Source: QHYU01 sp041493955 (GTDB taxonomy: Bacteria; Acidobacteriota; Terriglobia; Acidiferrales; UBA7541). From it: a DNA stretch of 16,477 nt. Each line of letters begins with the position of its first letter. Positions within the stretch are counted from its first letter, which is position 1. A program made the position numbers and the translations under genes. The notes under the pieces were generated by a model, which did no database searches, was not told the DNA's origin, and saw nothing but the letters and a program-made list of their open reading frames with translations. The stretch is from the NCBI GenBank assembly GCA_041493955.1, contig JBGPZW010000074.1, forward strand, positions 1-16,477, in the 5' to 3' direction. Shown here piece by piece: positions 1-7,210 of the stretch.

Positions 1-870
1 ATCGTCCCGGGGAACCTCGGCCAGGCGTTTGCCCGCGCGCGCGGCCTGGCGCTCCATGTCTTGAAACCGGCCCGTGAACTTGCGGTTGGCTTTCTTCAGC
101 GCAATTTCGGGATCAATGCCCAGGAAGCGGGCCACGTTGGCGGCCACAAACAGCAGATCGCCGACCTCTTCTTCCACCCTCGCCTTTTGCAGGGCTGACG
201 AATCACCCGCGCGCGCCCGAATCAACGCCTCGCGCAGCTCCGCGGTCTCCTCGGCCAGCTTGTCGAACAGGCCCTCGGTGTCTTCCCAGTCAAAACCCAC
301 GCGTGACGCCCGGCGCGTGAGCTGTAAGGCTTCCAGCAACGCCGGCAGCGTGCGCGGCAAACCGTCCAGGAGCGACGCCGGGGCCTTTCTCTTTGCCGGT
401 GCGGCGCGGTGCTCCGCGCGGCGTTCCTCGTCCTTGAGCTGCTCCCAGTTCTTCAACACCTGCCCGGAAGTCTTGGCGCGGTCATCGCCGAACACATGCG
501 GGTGCCGCCGCACCATCTTGGCGTGAATCTGCTCGATGACGTCGCCGATGTCGAAGCGCCCGGCCTCGCGGCCCATCTCCGCGTGGAAAACGATCTGCAG
601 CAGCAGATCGCCCAGCTCGCCGGCTAGTTTGGAGGCTTCGCCCGCGTCGAGCGCCTCCAGGACTTCGTAGGTTTCCTCCAGCAGAAAGGTGCGGAGCGAT
701 TCGTGAGTCTGCTCACGATCCCAGGGGCAGCCCCGGGGGCCCCGCAGGCGCGCCTGCAGGGCCACCAGCGCCGCGAAAAGCTTGCCCGCACGCTTCAGGT
801 TTGGCGGCGAATCAGGCTTGCGGGGCGGTTTCTTGTGATTCGTGGCGGGGCGTGGCGCGCGGGATTTCAC
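1..870 (-). CDS. mazG: MazG nucleoside triphosphate pyrophosphohydrolase (3' end off window)
   Basis: This is a two-domain MazG that hydrolyses (d)NTPs to the monophosphate and pyrophosphate, cleaning the nucleotide pool in the cytosol. The N-terminal domain opens with RLRGPRGCPWDREQTHESL, then EETYEV and GELGDLLLQIVFHAEM, which carry the acidic metal ligands. A linker with HPHVFGD and VLKNWEQLKDEER follows, then a second domain with VGFDWED, EETAELREA and VEEEVGDLLF. Both domains keep the EExxE plus ExxD pattern. The reading frame is still open at base 1, so the C-terminus is missing only because of the window edge. The start is uncertain: GTG at 870 has GGAAG about seven bases upstream, GTG at 918 is the first possible start after an in-frame stop, and either gives a basic, proline-rich leader that E. 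coli MazG lacks. It is transcribed divergently from the DUF1844 gene. Confidence 0.93.
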   Translation of the reverse strand, partial: MKSRAPRPATNHKKPPRKPDSPPNLKRAGKLFAALVALQARLRGPRGCPWDREQTHESLRTFLLEETYEVLEALDAGEASKLAGELGDLLLQIVFHAEMGREAGRFDIGDVIEQIHAKMVRRHPHVFGDDRAKTSGQVLKNWEQLKDEERRAEHRAAPAKRKAPASLLDGLPRTLPALLEALQLTRRASRVGFDWEDTEGLFDKLAEETAELREALIRARAGDSSALQKARVEEEVGDLLFVAANVARFLGIDPEIALKKANRKFTGRFQDMERQAARAGKRLAEVPRDD

Positions 871-1007
871 CCTCGGCTTCCGGCGTGGCTGATTGCGCTT
901 TTCCCGTCGCGGCGACACTCTGGCTTGCCTTCACTGCGGAGCCATCGCTCACTGTACGGCACGCTCCCGGAATTAACAAGCCCCGTGGTTCACGGCCCGC
1001 GGAGGAA

Positions 1008-1036
1008 TGGGCGGGAGCAAGCCCACCGCTACACAA
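1008..1036 (+). repeat. Short hairpin repeat ending CCGCTACACAA
   Basis: The arms TGGGC (1008-1012) and GCCCA (1021-1025) form a small stem, directly followed by CCGCTACACAA (1026-1036). The same 11 bases end another GC-rich hairpin at 14170-14180. A separate small palindrome, CCGTG-gtt-CACGG, lies at 983-995. The stretch 871-1106 holds no other convincing gene. I read this as a member of a dispersed intergenic repeat family; copy number in the genome cannot be seen here. Confidence 0.5.
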
Positions 1037-1058
1037 AAACGGGCGCGGATGCTAAACT
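1030..1058 (+). promoter_or_regulatory. Candidate sigma-70-type promoter for the DUF1844-MBL-ribF run
   Basis: TACACA (1030-1035) and TAAACT (1053-1058) each match four of six positions of the -35 and -10 consensus, and are separated by exactly 17 bases. The -35-like hexamer lies inside the end of the upstream repeat. Transcription would start about 40 bases before the GTG at 1107. The call rests on sequence match only. Confidence 0.4.
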
Positions 1059-1106
1059 GGCTGCTCAGTCTCGCCGACATCATTCACTCGTCTGAGGGGT
1101 TCAGCA

Positions 1107-1646
1107 GTGGCCGACCGGAAGCAGGACGAATCGTTCAAGGTAGTTGACCGCCGGCTGTTTACCGCCGACGGCGAGTTGCGCCAGGAAATCGTCGAGCAGG
1201 AAAAGCGCGAGCAGGAATCCGCCGCAACGAGGAAGCCGGCGGCAAGCTCCAGCGGCCCCACCCTGATCGGCGAACCGAAGTCCGCCAATGCGGGACACGG
1301 GACACCTCTCCAGCCGCAAGCCGGCGCTTCGCCCTTCGAGGGTTCGGCCGAAGCACTGAAGCCCTCGCGCGGCTTCCAGATGCTGGTGGATTTCCTGGGG
1401 CGCAACGCCGCGCTGCTGCTGGGCGGCTACGCGGACCCAAGCACCGGCGAGGCCATTCTGGACCTGGAGGGCGCGCGCCAGATGATCGACATGCTGGACG
1501 CCCTGCGCGAAGCCACCCGCGGCAACCTGGCCCCCGAGGATGATCGCCTGCTGCTCGATGTCCTGGGCAGCCTGAAGATGAGTTTCCTCGAGATGTCCAA
1601 GCACGCCGCGCAAGCCATGCAGGAAAAGGCGAAGTCCCGCCCCTGA
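1107..1646 (+). CDS. DUF1844 family protein
   Basis: This 179-residue soluble protein has no signal peptide or membrane segment. The N-terminal half (to about residue 90) is charged, Ala/Pro-rich and probably disordered. The C-terminal half carries the DUF1844 pattern: FQMLVDFLGRNAALLLGGYAD, then GARQMIDMLDALREATRGNL, then LLLDVLGSLKMSFLEM. It is probably all alpha-helical. No biochemical role is known to me for the family. The start is a GTG with GAGGGG (1094-1099) seven bases upstream, which decides it over internal ATGs. It is the first gene of a compact run: the metallohydrolase starts six bases after its stop, so the two are almost certainly co-transcribed. Confidence 0.85.
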   Translation: MADRKQDESFKVVDRRLFTADGELRQEIVEQEKREQESAATRKPAASSSGPTLIGEPKSANAGHGTPLQPQAGASPFEGSAEALKPSRGFQMLVDFLGRNAALLLGGYADPSTGEAILDLEGARQMIDMLDALREATRGNLAPEDDRLLLDVLGSLKMSFLEMSKHAAQAMQEKAKSRP

Positions 1647-1651
1647 GCGCC

Positions 1652-2461
1652 ATGCCCGCCCCGAAGGTTGACCCCGATGCCTCGCTGCGGCTGACCGTCC
1701 TCGGCTCGGGCACCTCCATGGGCGTGCCCACCCTGGGTTGCAAATGTCGCGTCTGCTGCTCGTGCGACCCGCGCGACAACCGCACCCGCCCCTCCATCCT
1801 GCTTTCCCGCGCCGGTCGCAACGTGATCATCGATACCACCCCGGACTTCCGCTTCCAGGCTCTGCGCGCCGGGCTCGACCGGCTGGACGCCGTGGTCTTC
1901 ACTCACGCCCACGCCGACCACATCCTGGGCTTCGACGACATCCGCCCGTTCAACATCCACCAGAAGTCGGCCATGCCCGTGTACGGCTCCGCGGAGACGC
2001 TCGCCATGCTTCAGCGCACGTTCGCCTACGTGTTCGACGACACCCCGGCCATCAGCACCATCCCGCAGGTGACCCTGCACCTCATCGACGGCCCGTTCGA
2101 CCCGTTTGGCGTGGAACTCCGGCCCGTGCCGGCGCTGCACGGCGAGATGAGCGTGCTGGGCTTCCGCTTCGGCCGCGCCGCGTATCTGACCGACTTCAGC
2201 ACCATCCCGGTTTCCTCGAGAAGATTGCTGCGCGACCTGGACGACCTGGTGCTCGACGCCCTGCGCGACACGCCTCACCCCATGCACCAGACCGTCGAGC
2301 AGGCGCTCGAGCTGATCGCCGAACTGGCTCCGCGCCGCGCTTGGTTCACGCACATTTCCCATGACTTGCCGCACGCGGAGACCAACGCGCGGCTGGCTTC
2401 CCGAGGTTTTCCCCAGGTGCAGCTCGCCTACGACGGGCTGAGCTTCGAGGTGGCGCTCTGA
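1652..2461 (+). CDS. PhnP-like metallo-beta-lactamase-fold hydrolase
   Basis: This 269-residue protein belongs to the metallo-beta-lactamase superfamily, closest in appearance to the COG1235/PhnP branch of phosphodiesterases. It begins LTVLGSGTSMGVPTLGC, followed by a Cys cluster (Cys30, 32, 35, 36, 38), IIDTTPDFR, then the metal motif THAHADH at residues 84-90. Later ligands are the His in PALHGEM, the Asp in YLTDFS and the His in WFTHISHD, so the full dinuclear site is present. PhnP acts on cyclic phosphates in phosphonate breakdown, but no phn genes are nearby and the true substrate here is unknown. The ATG at 1652 lies six bases after the DUF1844 stop. The stop codon overlaps the ribF start in TGATG, implying translational coupling. 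Confidence 0.87.
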   Translation: MPAPKVDPDASLRLTVLGSGTSMGVPTLGCKCRVCCSCDPRDNRTRPSILLSRAGRNVIIDTTPDFRFQALRAGLDRLDAVVFTHAHADHILGFDDIRPFNIHQKSAMPVYGSAETLAMLQRTFAYVFDDTPAISTIPQVTLHLIDGPFDPFGVELRPVPALHGEMSVLGFRFGRAAYLTDFSTIPVSSRRLLRDLDDLVLDALRDTPHPMHQTVEQALELIAELAPRRAWFTHISHDLPHAETNARLASRGFPQVQLAYDGLSFEVAL

Positions 2462-3435
2462 TGCCCCTTGCCGTGTTGCGCTCGCTGGCCGACTGGGCCG
2501 CGAGATTCAGCGCTGCCGGACCTCGCACCGTGCTTGCCGTGGGCAACTTCGACGGCATTCACCTCGGCCATCGCGCCATCCTCCGCGGGGTCGTGCGCGA
2601 CGCCCGGGCCATCGAGGCCCTGGCCGCTGCGGTAACCTTCGACCCGCATCCGCTCAAGGTGCTGCGGCCGGGCGACGCCCCGCCGCTGATCTCCACTCTC
2701 GAACAGCGCCTCGCGGGGCTCGAAGAAATCGGGCTTGACGCCGCGCTCGTGCTGAAATTCGACCTCGACCTGGCGCACCTCCCCGCCGAAGATTTCGTCC
2801 GCGGCATCCTGGTGGAGAAACTGCGCCTAACGCGAATCCTGGTGGGCGAGAGTTTTCGGTTCGGCTACCGGCAGGCCGGGGACGTCCGGCTCCTCGCCGA
2901 ACTGGGCCGCCGCTGGGGTTTCGCGGTGGAGATTGTGCCGCCGGTGGTCGTCCGAGGAGAGGTAGCCTCGAGCACCGCCATCCGCCGCGCTGTGCGCGAA
3001 GGCCAGGTGAACCGCGCCGCGCGACTCCTGGGCCAGCCGTTCGCGCTCACCGGCGAGGTGGTGCCAGGAACCGGCAAAGGCTCGCGGGTCGTCTTCCCGA
3101 CGCTGAACCTCGCCGCCGACCAGGAACTGCTCCCCGCCATCGGCGTCTATGCCTGCGAGACGCGCGTCGCGGGCCGCGTCTATCGCTCCGCAACCAACGT
3201 GGGGGTGCGCCCCACCTTTGATGGCGGTCCGCTCACTGTCGAGAGTCACCTCTTCGATTTTTCCGAGTGGATTACCTCCGGGCCCATGGAGATACGCTTT
3301 TGGAGACGCCTGCGCAATGAACGGAAGTTCAGCAGTGTGGACGCCCTCCGCGCGCAGATCGCCCGGGACATCGCACGCGCCCGCGGTTTTTTCGCCCGCC
3401 TCGATCGCGCCAGCCCCACTCGCCAGCCCGCGTAA
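2461..3435 (+). CDS. ribF: Bifunctional riboflavin kinase / FAD synthetase
   Basis: This 324-residue RibF converts riboflavin to FMN and then FAD in the cytosol. The N-terminal FAD synthetase (nucleotidyltransferase) module shows GNFDGIHLGH (residues 28-37), FDPHP (60-64), VGESFRFGYRQAGD and SSTAIR (170-175). The C-terminal riboflavin kinase module shows GKGSRVVFPTLNL with the PTxN signature (213-216), ATNVGVRPTF, and the Glu of VESHLFDF (Glu261), expected to be the catalytic base. Length is typical of the family. The ATG overlaps the preceding stop by one base, so translation is probably coupled to the upstream hydrolase. The gene ends convergently with the cytochrome gene, with a hairpin between them. 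Confidence 0.96.
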   Translation: MPLAVLRSLADWAARFSAAGPRTVLAVGNFDGIHLGHRAILRGVVRDARAIEALAAAVTFDPHPLKVLRPGDAPPLISTLEQRLAGLEEIGLDAALVLKFDLDLAHLPAEDFVRGILVEKLRLTRILVGESFRFGYRQAGDVRLLAELGRRWGFAVEIVPPVVVRGEVASSTAIRRAVREGQVNRAARLLGQPFALTGEVVPGTGKGSRVVFPTLNLAADQELLPAIGVYACETRVAGRVYRSATNVGVRPTFDGGPLTVESHLFDFSEWITSGPMEIRFWRRLRNERKFSSVDALRAQIARDIARARGFFARLDRASPTRQPA

Positions 3436-3436
3436 C

Positions 3437-3454
3437 GGCACGCTTCAGCGTGCC
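3437..3454. terminator. Symmetric hairpin between convergent ribF and cytochrome c genes
   Basis: GGCACGCT (3437-3444) and AGCGTGCC (3447-3454) form a perfect inverted repeat, starting two bases after the ribF stop. On the plus strand it is followed by ATTGTTAG, only a weak U-run. It could act as a terminator, or belong to the dispersed palindromic repeats seen elsewhere in the window. The rest of the gap (3455-3520) contains GGCTGGAGCC and no gene. Confidence 0.5.
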
Positions 3455-3520
3455 ATTGTTAGCATCGGCGGGACAAACCTGACCGGCTGGAGCCCGCCCC
3501 CACGACGCGGCGGTACACCC

Positions 3521-3931
3521 TCACTGCTGGAAGGATTGGAGGTATGAGACGATCTGCCAGAGTCTTTCCTCGGGCAGATGGGACCAGGCGGGCATGCCGC
3601 GCCGGAGCCTTCCGTCTTTCAAGAACCGCATCAGGGCCTCAGGCGGCGCGCCCTGCACCAGCGGCGAGCGCAGCGCGGGCGCTCTGCCCTGGCCCTTCGC
3701 CTCCGGGCCGTGGCAAGCGGCGCAGTGGCGCAAGAAGAGCTTCTTCCCCGCCAAGACCGCCTCCGGCTGGCCCGCAAAGGGATTCGCCCGGGTGCTGCCC
3801 GCGTTGTCGGGAATCCTGCCCAGCCCGCCGCGCACCCCCTCCGGCTTGCGCCCCTGCTGGCCGCTCGCAGCGAGGCCACCGAACAGCAGAATGCTCGCAA
3901 AGATCAGAAGCGTACGTCTCGCCCTGTTCAA
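3521..3931 (-). CDS. Exported monohaem c-type cytochrome
   Basis: From the chosen start this is 136 residues: a basic n-region (NRARR), a hydrophobic signal stretch (TLLIFASILLFGGLAASG) and a class I cytochrome c domain. The haem motif is CAACH (residues 70-74). The likely axial Met is Met113 in RRGMPAWSHLP, and the C-terminal helix is LWQIVSYLQSF. The protein should be periplasmic and carry electrons; its partner is unknown. I prefer TTG at 3931, because GAGGGG lies about six bases upstream and the signal peptide then starts normally. A GTG at 3961 would add ten polar residues. It lies 36 bases downstream of the beta-barrel gene in the same direction, so the two probably form an operon. Confidence 0.88.
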   Translation of the reverse strand: MNRARRTLLIFASILLFGGLAASGQQGRKPEGVRGGLGRIPDNAGSTRANPFAGQPEAVLAGKKLFLRHCAACHGPEAKGQGRAPALRSPLVQGAPPEALMRFLKDGRLRRGMPAWSHLPEERLWQIVSYLQSFQQ

Positions 3932-3967
3932 CGATTCCCCTCGCGTCTCCGCGCCGGGCACGCGCGA

Positions 3968-4900
3968 CTAGTGGAATAGCTTGCTGACCCGCCGTCCGAA
4001 ACCCGCGATCTCGTAAGAAATTCCGAAGCGCAACAGGAAACGATGGCTGTCCGGGGTCAGCCCGAACCCGGGCGAAAACCGCACGGTAGTCCCCCGGGGC
4101 AGCTCCCAGGACAGCACCGGCGCCACGTAATGCGAAGTCCGGGAAAGCGTGAAATGCAGCGCGTCCCCCAGGCCTCCATAGAACTCCACGCCGACCTGGA
4201 AATTCTCCCGGCAGAAAGTGCAATTCTTCGCCGAAGCGGCCAGGGCCAGCGGACGGCTCGCCCCCACGGCATAGCCGAACTCCCACGGGCCGGCGGCGAG
4301 ATTTTTCTCGGCGATGAAGTTTTCCGAAAAGTTCCAGCCGCGGTGGTAGCTCGAGAGAATCAGCTTGGTCTCGAACTCGCGTTTCTTCTCGCGGCGCGCC
4401 TCGGCGTTGGGATGGGCAAAATCCTTCTCGGAATCAAAACCGACCACTTCGCGCAGGGTCTTGTCGGCGCCGTTGGTGTTCGAGAACTCCACGTAGAGGA
4501 TGGGATTGATCCAGTGCTCGTGCAGGAAAGGCCGGAAGCGGTTCTCCCAGCGGTAGCCGGTAAACACGGTGCTGTCGCGGCGGGTGGCCTGGCCGTCGAG
4601 ATAGAACTCGCTCGTCCACCAGCCCTTTACGCCATACTCGAGTTCCACCCAAGAGCTCAGAAACCCGGGCACGCTCTTGGGCGAGCCCAGCGCGGAGTTA
4701 AAGGACACTTCCAGGCTGCCCGGCTCTTCGAGTTGATGCGTATAGGTGACAAAGTACGGCCGCTCTTGCGCCCCGGCCCGTCCCGACAGAAGAACCATCG
4801 CCATCACCGCCGCGCCGAGACCCACCCGGCCGAGCCGCCGGGAAGCGCGCCGGGGGCGCGGGCGCACAAGGGGCAGGGTCGTGCTGCAAATGGATTGCAT
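3968..4900 (-). CDS. Predicted outer-membrane beta-barrel protein, function unknown
   Basis: This 310-residue protein has a long basic n-region (RPRPRRASRRLGR), a hydrophobic core (VGLGAAVMAMVLLSG) and a probable cleavage site at RAGA-QE. The rest alternates polar and hydrophobic residues with many aromatics (SWVELEYGVKGWWTSEFYLDG, YRWENRFRPFL, WEFGYAVGAS, VQFYGGLGD-like strands), as in outer-membrane barrels. It ends in a strand-like LLRFGISYEI segment. A CTFC pair lies in the middle; it is not followed by His, so it is not a haem site. I do not recognise the family. The ATG at 4900 would give an almost leaderless mRNA if the promoter call is right; GTG at 4867 is an alternative. Downstream is a cytochrome c; upstream is a Fur-family gene and a paired operator. 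Confidence 0.72.
   Translation of the reverse strand: MQSICSTTLPLVRPRPRRASRRLGRVGLGAAVMAMVLLSGRAGAQERPYFVTYTHQLEEPGSLEVSFNSALGSPKSVPGFLSSWVELEYGVKGWWTSEFYLDGQATRRDSTVFTGYRWENRFRPFLHEHWINPILYVEFSNTNGADKTLREVVGFDSEKDFAHPNAEARREKKREFETKLILSSYHRGWNFSENFIAEKNLAAGPWEFGYAVGASRPLALAASAKNCTFCRENFQVGVEFYGGLGDALHFTLSRTSHYVAPVLSWELPRGTTVRFSPGFGLTPDSHRFLLRFGISYEIAGFGRRVSKLFH
4885..4899. promoter_or_regulatory. Candidate Fur-family operator, proximal copy
   Basis: TGCAAATGGATTGCA is a near-palindrome of 7-1-7 layout. It matches the distal copy at 4971-4985 at 14 of 15 positions; flanking bases are also shared. It lies at the predicted transcription start and overlaps the ATG of the beta-barrel gene, so a bound protein would block initiation. 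Assignment to the neighbouring Fur-family protein is inference from position and architecture. Confidence 0.6.
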
Positions 4901-4911
4901 CTACAAATATC

Positions 4912-4941
4912 ATTCTCGGTGCCTCGCCCCGCCGGTGTCAA
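4912..4941 (-). promoter_or_regulatory. Candidate promoter of the beta-barrel/cytochrome operon
   Basis: On the minus strand a perfect TTGACA (4941-4936) is followed after 18 bases by GAGAAT (4917-4912), four of six matches to the -10 consensus. Transcription would begin near 4905, a few bases before the ATG at 4900. The two palindromic operators lie on either side of this element. Confidence 0.55.
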
Positions 4942-4970
4942 GGGAAAAACGCACCCGGGCCGTTTTCTGT

Positions 4971-4985
4971 TGCAAATGGTTTGCA
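4971..4985. promoter_or_regulatory. Candidate Fur-family operator, distal copy
   Basis: TGCAAATGGTTTGCA lies inside a perfect 8-3-8 inverted repeat, GTTGCAAA-TGG-TTTGCAAC (4969-4987). It sits about 30 bases upstream of the -35 box of the beta-barrel promoter and 86 bases from the proximal copy, close to eight helical turns. The rest of the 4901-5091 gap holds no gene. Confidence 0.62.
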
Positions 4986-5091
4986 ACTAGAGACCCGCCT
5001 TTTAAGCGCAGACGAGGGGGCCTAGGGGCGGGATCAGAAGAGCGCCGGCCACATGCCACCGGTACGGGCAGGGGAAGGGTTGGCCGGGCGG

Positions 5092-5574
5092 TTAGTGCCG
5101 GCAGTGCTCGCAGTAGCCGCCGATTTCCGTGCGCGTGACCGTAATCTTGATGCCGCAGTCGCGCTCGATCTGGCGCTTGAGCTGTTCAAACAGGCGGCTC
5201 TCGAACTCGCGCACCTTGCCGCAGCGCAGGCAAGCGATGTGGATGTGGTCGCGGGGGCCGTGGCTCTCGTAGTAGTGCTGGTCGCCGCGGAGGTGCAGCA
5301 GGTCGAGCTCATCGATCAGGCCGTGGCGCTTGAGCAGGTCGAGGGTGCGGTAAACGGTCACCCGGTGCACGCGCGGGTCGAGCTTGCGTGCGCGCCGCAG
5401 GATCGAGCCGGCATCCAGGTGGGCCTCGGCGCTGTCCATTACCTGCAGGATGACGCGGCGCTGGCGGGTCAAGCGCACACCGCGTTCTTCCAGCGCGGCC
5501 AGCAGCTTGCCGGGCTTGGTGTGCGCATTCAGGCGTTCGCCCGAAGAGACGCGGCGGGCGGCGGTGACCGGCAT
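5092..5574 (-). CDS. Fur-family metal- or peroxide-responsive transcriptional regulator
   Basis: This 160-residue protein has the whole Fur-family layout. A winged helix covers about residues 20-90 (GVRLTRQRRVIL; recognition part HRVTVYRTLDLLKRHGLI). The dimerisation and metal domain shows HLRGDQHYYE, DHIHIACLRCGKVREFES and the C-terminal GYCEHC. Cys115/118 and Cys155/158 should form the structural zinc site; His110, His112 and neighbouring Glu residues are candidate sensing ligands. The sequence does not by itself separate Fur, Zur, Mur and PerR. The ATG at 5574 has a purine-rich AGGGAAGGGA just upstream. The next gene on the same strand is the beta-barrel gene, whose promoter carries paired palindromes of Fur-box size, so it is the likely target. 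The 5575-5702 gap to rseP holds no gene. Confidence 0.9.
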   Translation of the reverse strand: MPVTAARRVSSGERLNAHTKPGKLLAALEERGVRLTRQRRVILQVMDSAEAHLDAGSILRRARKLDPRVHRVTVYRTLDLLKRHGLIDELDLLHLRGDQHYYESHGPRDHIHIACLRCGKVREFESRLFEQLKRQIERDCGIKITVTRTEIGGYCEHCRH

Positions 5575-5702
5575 ATTCCCTTCCCTCTGCGGGAACGATC
5601 TCGCGTTGCTACCGGGTGTGCTGGCGCGCGCGGGTGGGGCGGGTCTCGCGGCGCGGCCTCATCTCCGGATGCCTCATCGAGTGAGGACCCCCAGCAACCA
5701 AT

Positions 5703-7040
5703 TTAGTGACTCGGCAGAAGCCGAAGCACGTCGTTATACATCACGATCGCGAAAATCACCAAGAGAAACACCAGCCCCACCTGTACGAAGCGTTCCTTCA
5801 AGGTCAGGCTGAGGTCGCGCCGGATCAGCCCTTCGATCGCCAGCAGCAGGATGTGCCCGCCGTCGAGGATGGGGATGGGCAGCAGATTTAGGATCGCCAG
5901 GTTGAGACTGATGAGCGCCATCAAGTTGATCACGTCGAGGGGCCCGCGCTTGGCGGCGCGGCCTGACTCGCGCGCGATGCCCAGCGGACCTTGCATCTGC
6001 TTGAGCGACATCCGGCCCTGGAATAGCTGTGCGACCACGTGCAGGATCTGTCGGCTCAGCCGCGCGTTGACCCACAGCCCACGCTCGACCGCCCCGGCCA
6101 GCGAAAAGCTGCGCTTTTCGGTGGCGTAACGGAAGGCGATGCCGATCTGCCAGCGCGCCCCGCCGCCGTCCCCCGGATTGTTCCACTCCGGACGAAGCTC
6201 CAGCCGCAGGGACTGGTCGCCGCGTTGCACCAGCAATTCGGTGGGCTGCCCGGCGCGCTGCTGCAGTAGGGCGGCAAACTGAATGGGGCTGGCCACCGGC
6301 TGGCGCTGGAGCGCCAGGATATGGTCGCCGGGCTTCAGCCCGCCGCGTTCAGCCGGCATCCCGCGGCTCACCGAGCCGATCGTCGCCGGCTCGGACGGAT
6401 AGCCGAGCAGGGCGAACACTTCGTTGAAGTCGGTGGCGGGGTTGGCGCGCACGGTCATGGTGAAGCGATTGGCGTCGCGCTCGACCACCACCGGCACATT
6501 GCTGTTCGGCGAGGTGAAGACCATCTCGAGCACGGCGCGCTCCCAGGTCGGGTTGTGGATTCCCGCCAGCTCCACCACGCGGTCGCCGGCGCGCAGGCCC
6601 GCGATCTCGGCCGGAGAATCCTTGATCACGCCGGCAATCTCCACCGGCCGCTCAGCGATGACGCGCTGCTGCGTGCCCACCAGAAACAGGCCCGAGGTCA
6701 GGGCCACGGCCATGACGATGTTCATCGTCGGGCCCGCCACGGCGATAATGGCGCGCTGCCAGCGTGGCTTGGAGAGGAACTCGTCGGGCCCGCCGTGGCG
6801 TTCCTCCGAGGGGTTGTCGCCGGCCATCTTGACGTACCCGCCCAGCGGCAGCGCGCTGATGCGGTAGTCGGTTGGGCCGCGCTTCCGGCCCCAGATCCGC
6901 GGCCCGAAGCCGATTGAGAAAATATCCACGCGCACGCCGAAGAGCTTGGCGGCAAAAAAGTGGCCCAGCTCGTGGATCAGGATCATGATTCCGAGCACGA
7001 TCCCCACGGCGATAATGCTGGTAAATACGTCAGCAGCCAT
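5703..7040 (-). CDS. rseP: RseP-type site-2 zinc metalloprotease
   Basis: This 445-residue inner-membrane protease cleaves substrates inside the membrane, typically anti-sigma factors and leftover signal peptides. The first membrane helix carries HELGH (residues 23-27), two of the zinc ligands plus the catalytic Glu. Two PDZ domains follow, the first around IKDSPAEIAGLRAGDRVVEL and the second around GMPAERGGLKPGDHILAL. The C-terminal helices contain NLLPIPILDGGH, with the third zinc ligand at about Asp393, and a final membrane segment. Length and order are normal for RseP. The ATG has AGGA five bases upstream. It stands just after dxr, as in many bacteria, but a 170-base gap with its own -10 element suggests it can be expressed separately. 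No rseA-like or sigma-E gene is in the window. Confidence 0.96.
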   Translation of the reverse strand: MAADVFTSIIAVGIVLGIMILIHELGHFFAAKLFGVRVDIFSIGFGPRIWGRKRGPTDYRISALPLGGYVKMAGDNPSEERHGGPDEFLSKPRWQRAIIAVAGPTMNIVMAVALTSGLFLVGTQQRVIAERPVEIAGVIKDSPAEIAGLRAGDRVVELAGIHNPTWERAVLEMVFTSPNSNVPVVVERDANRFTMTVRANPATDFNEVFALLGYPSEPATIGSVSRGMPAERGGLKPGDHILALQRQPVASPIQFAALLQQRAGQPTELLVQRGDQSLRLELRPEWNNPGDGGGARWQIGIAFRYATEKRSFSLAGAVERGLWVNARLSRQILHVVAQLFQGRMSLKQMQGPLGIARESGRAAKRGPLDVINLMALISLNLAILNLLPIPILDGGHILLLAIEGLIRRDLSLTLKERFVQVGLVFLLVIFAIVMYNDVLRLLPSH

Positions 7041-7087
7041 GCGGTTCCTGCTTTCCCATCGGTTTCTTCCCTTGCTCCTCTCGAACT

Positions 7088-7093
7088 ATTATA
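7088..7093 (-). promoter_or_regulatory. Candidate -10 element of rseP
   Basis: A perfect TATAAT reads on the minus strand about 48 bases before the rseP ATG. No good -35 hexamer is seen at the expected distance, so it may be a weak or activator-dependent promoter. The 7041-7210 gap contains nothing else I recognise. Confidence 0.45.
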
Positions 7094-7210
7094 CTTGCTT
7101 TGCCGGCCCGAGAGTTCGCGCCCACCCCTGCAATTCCCTCCGCCCTCGGCCTGACGTGGCGCGCCGCCCGGAAGTGCCCCGCTGGACAGAAACCCCAGTC
7201 CAACGGCGGG

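Noticed and set aside
1..870. MazG as a truncated pseudogene
   Set aside because: Both catalytic domains are intact and the frame is open to base 1; the missing end is due to the window edge.
1738..1750. TTGCAAATG inside the metallohydrolase gene as a third Fur-type site
   Set aside because: It is only a half-site within coding sequence, with no inverted partner, and is probably chance.
4180..4230. Possible haem-binding site in the beta-barrel protein
   Set aside because: The motif is CTFCR; c-type haem attachment needs His after the second Cys.
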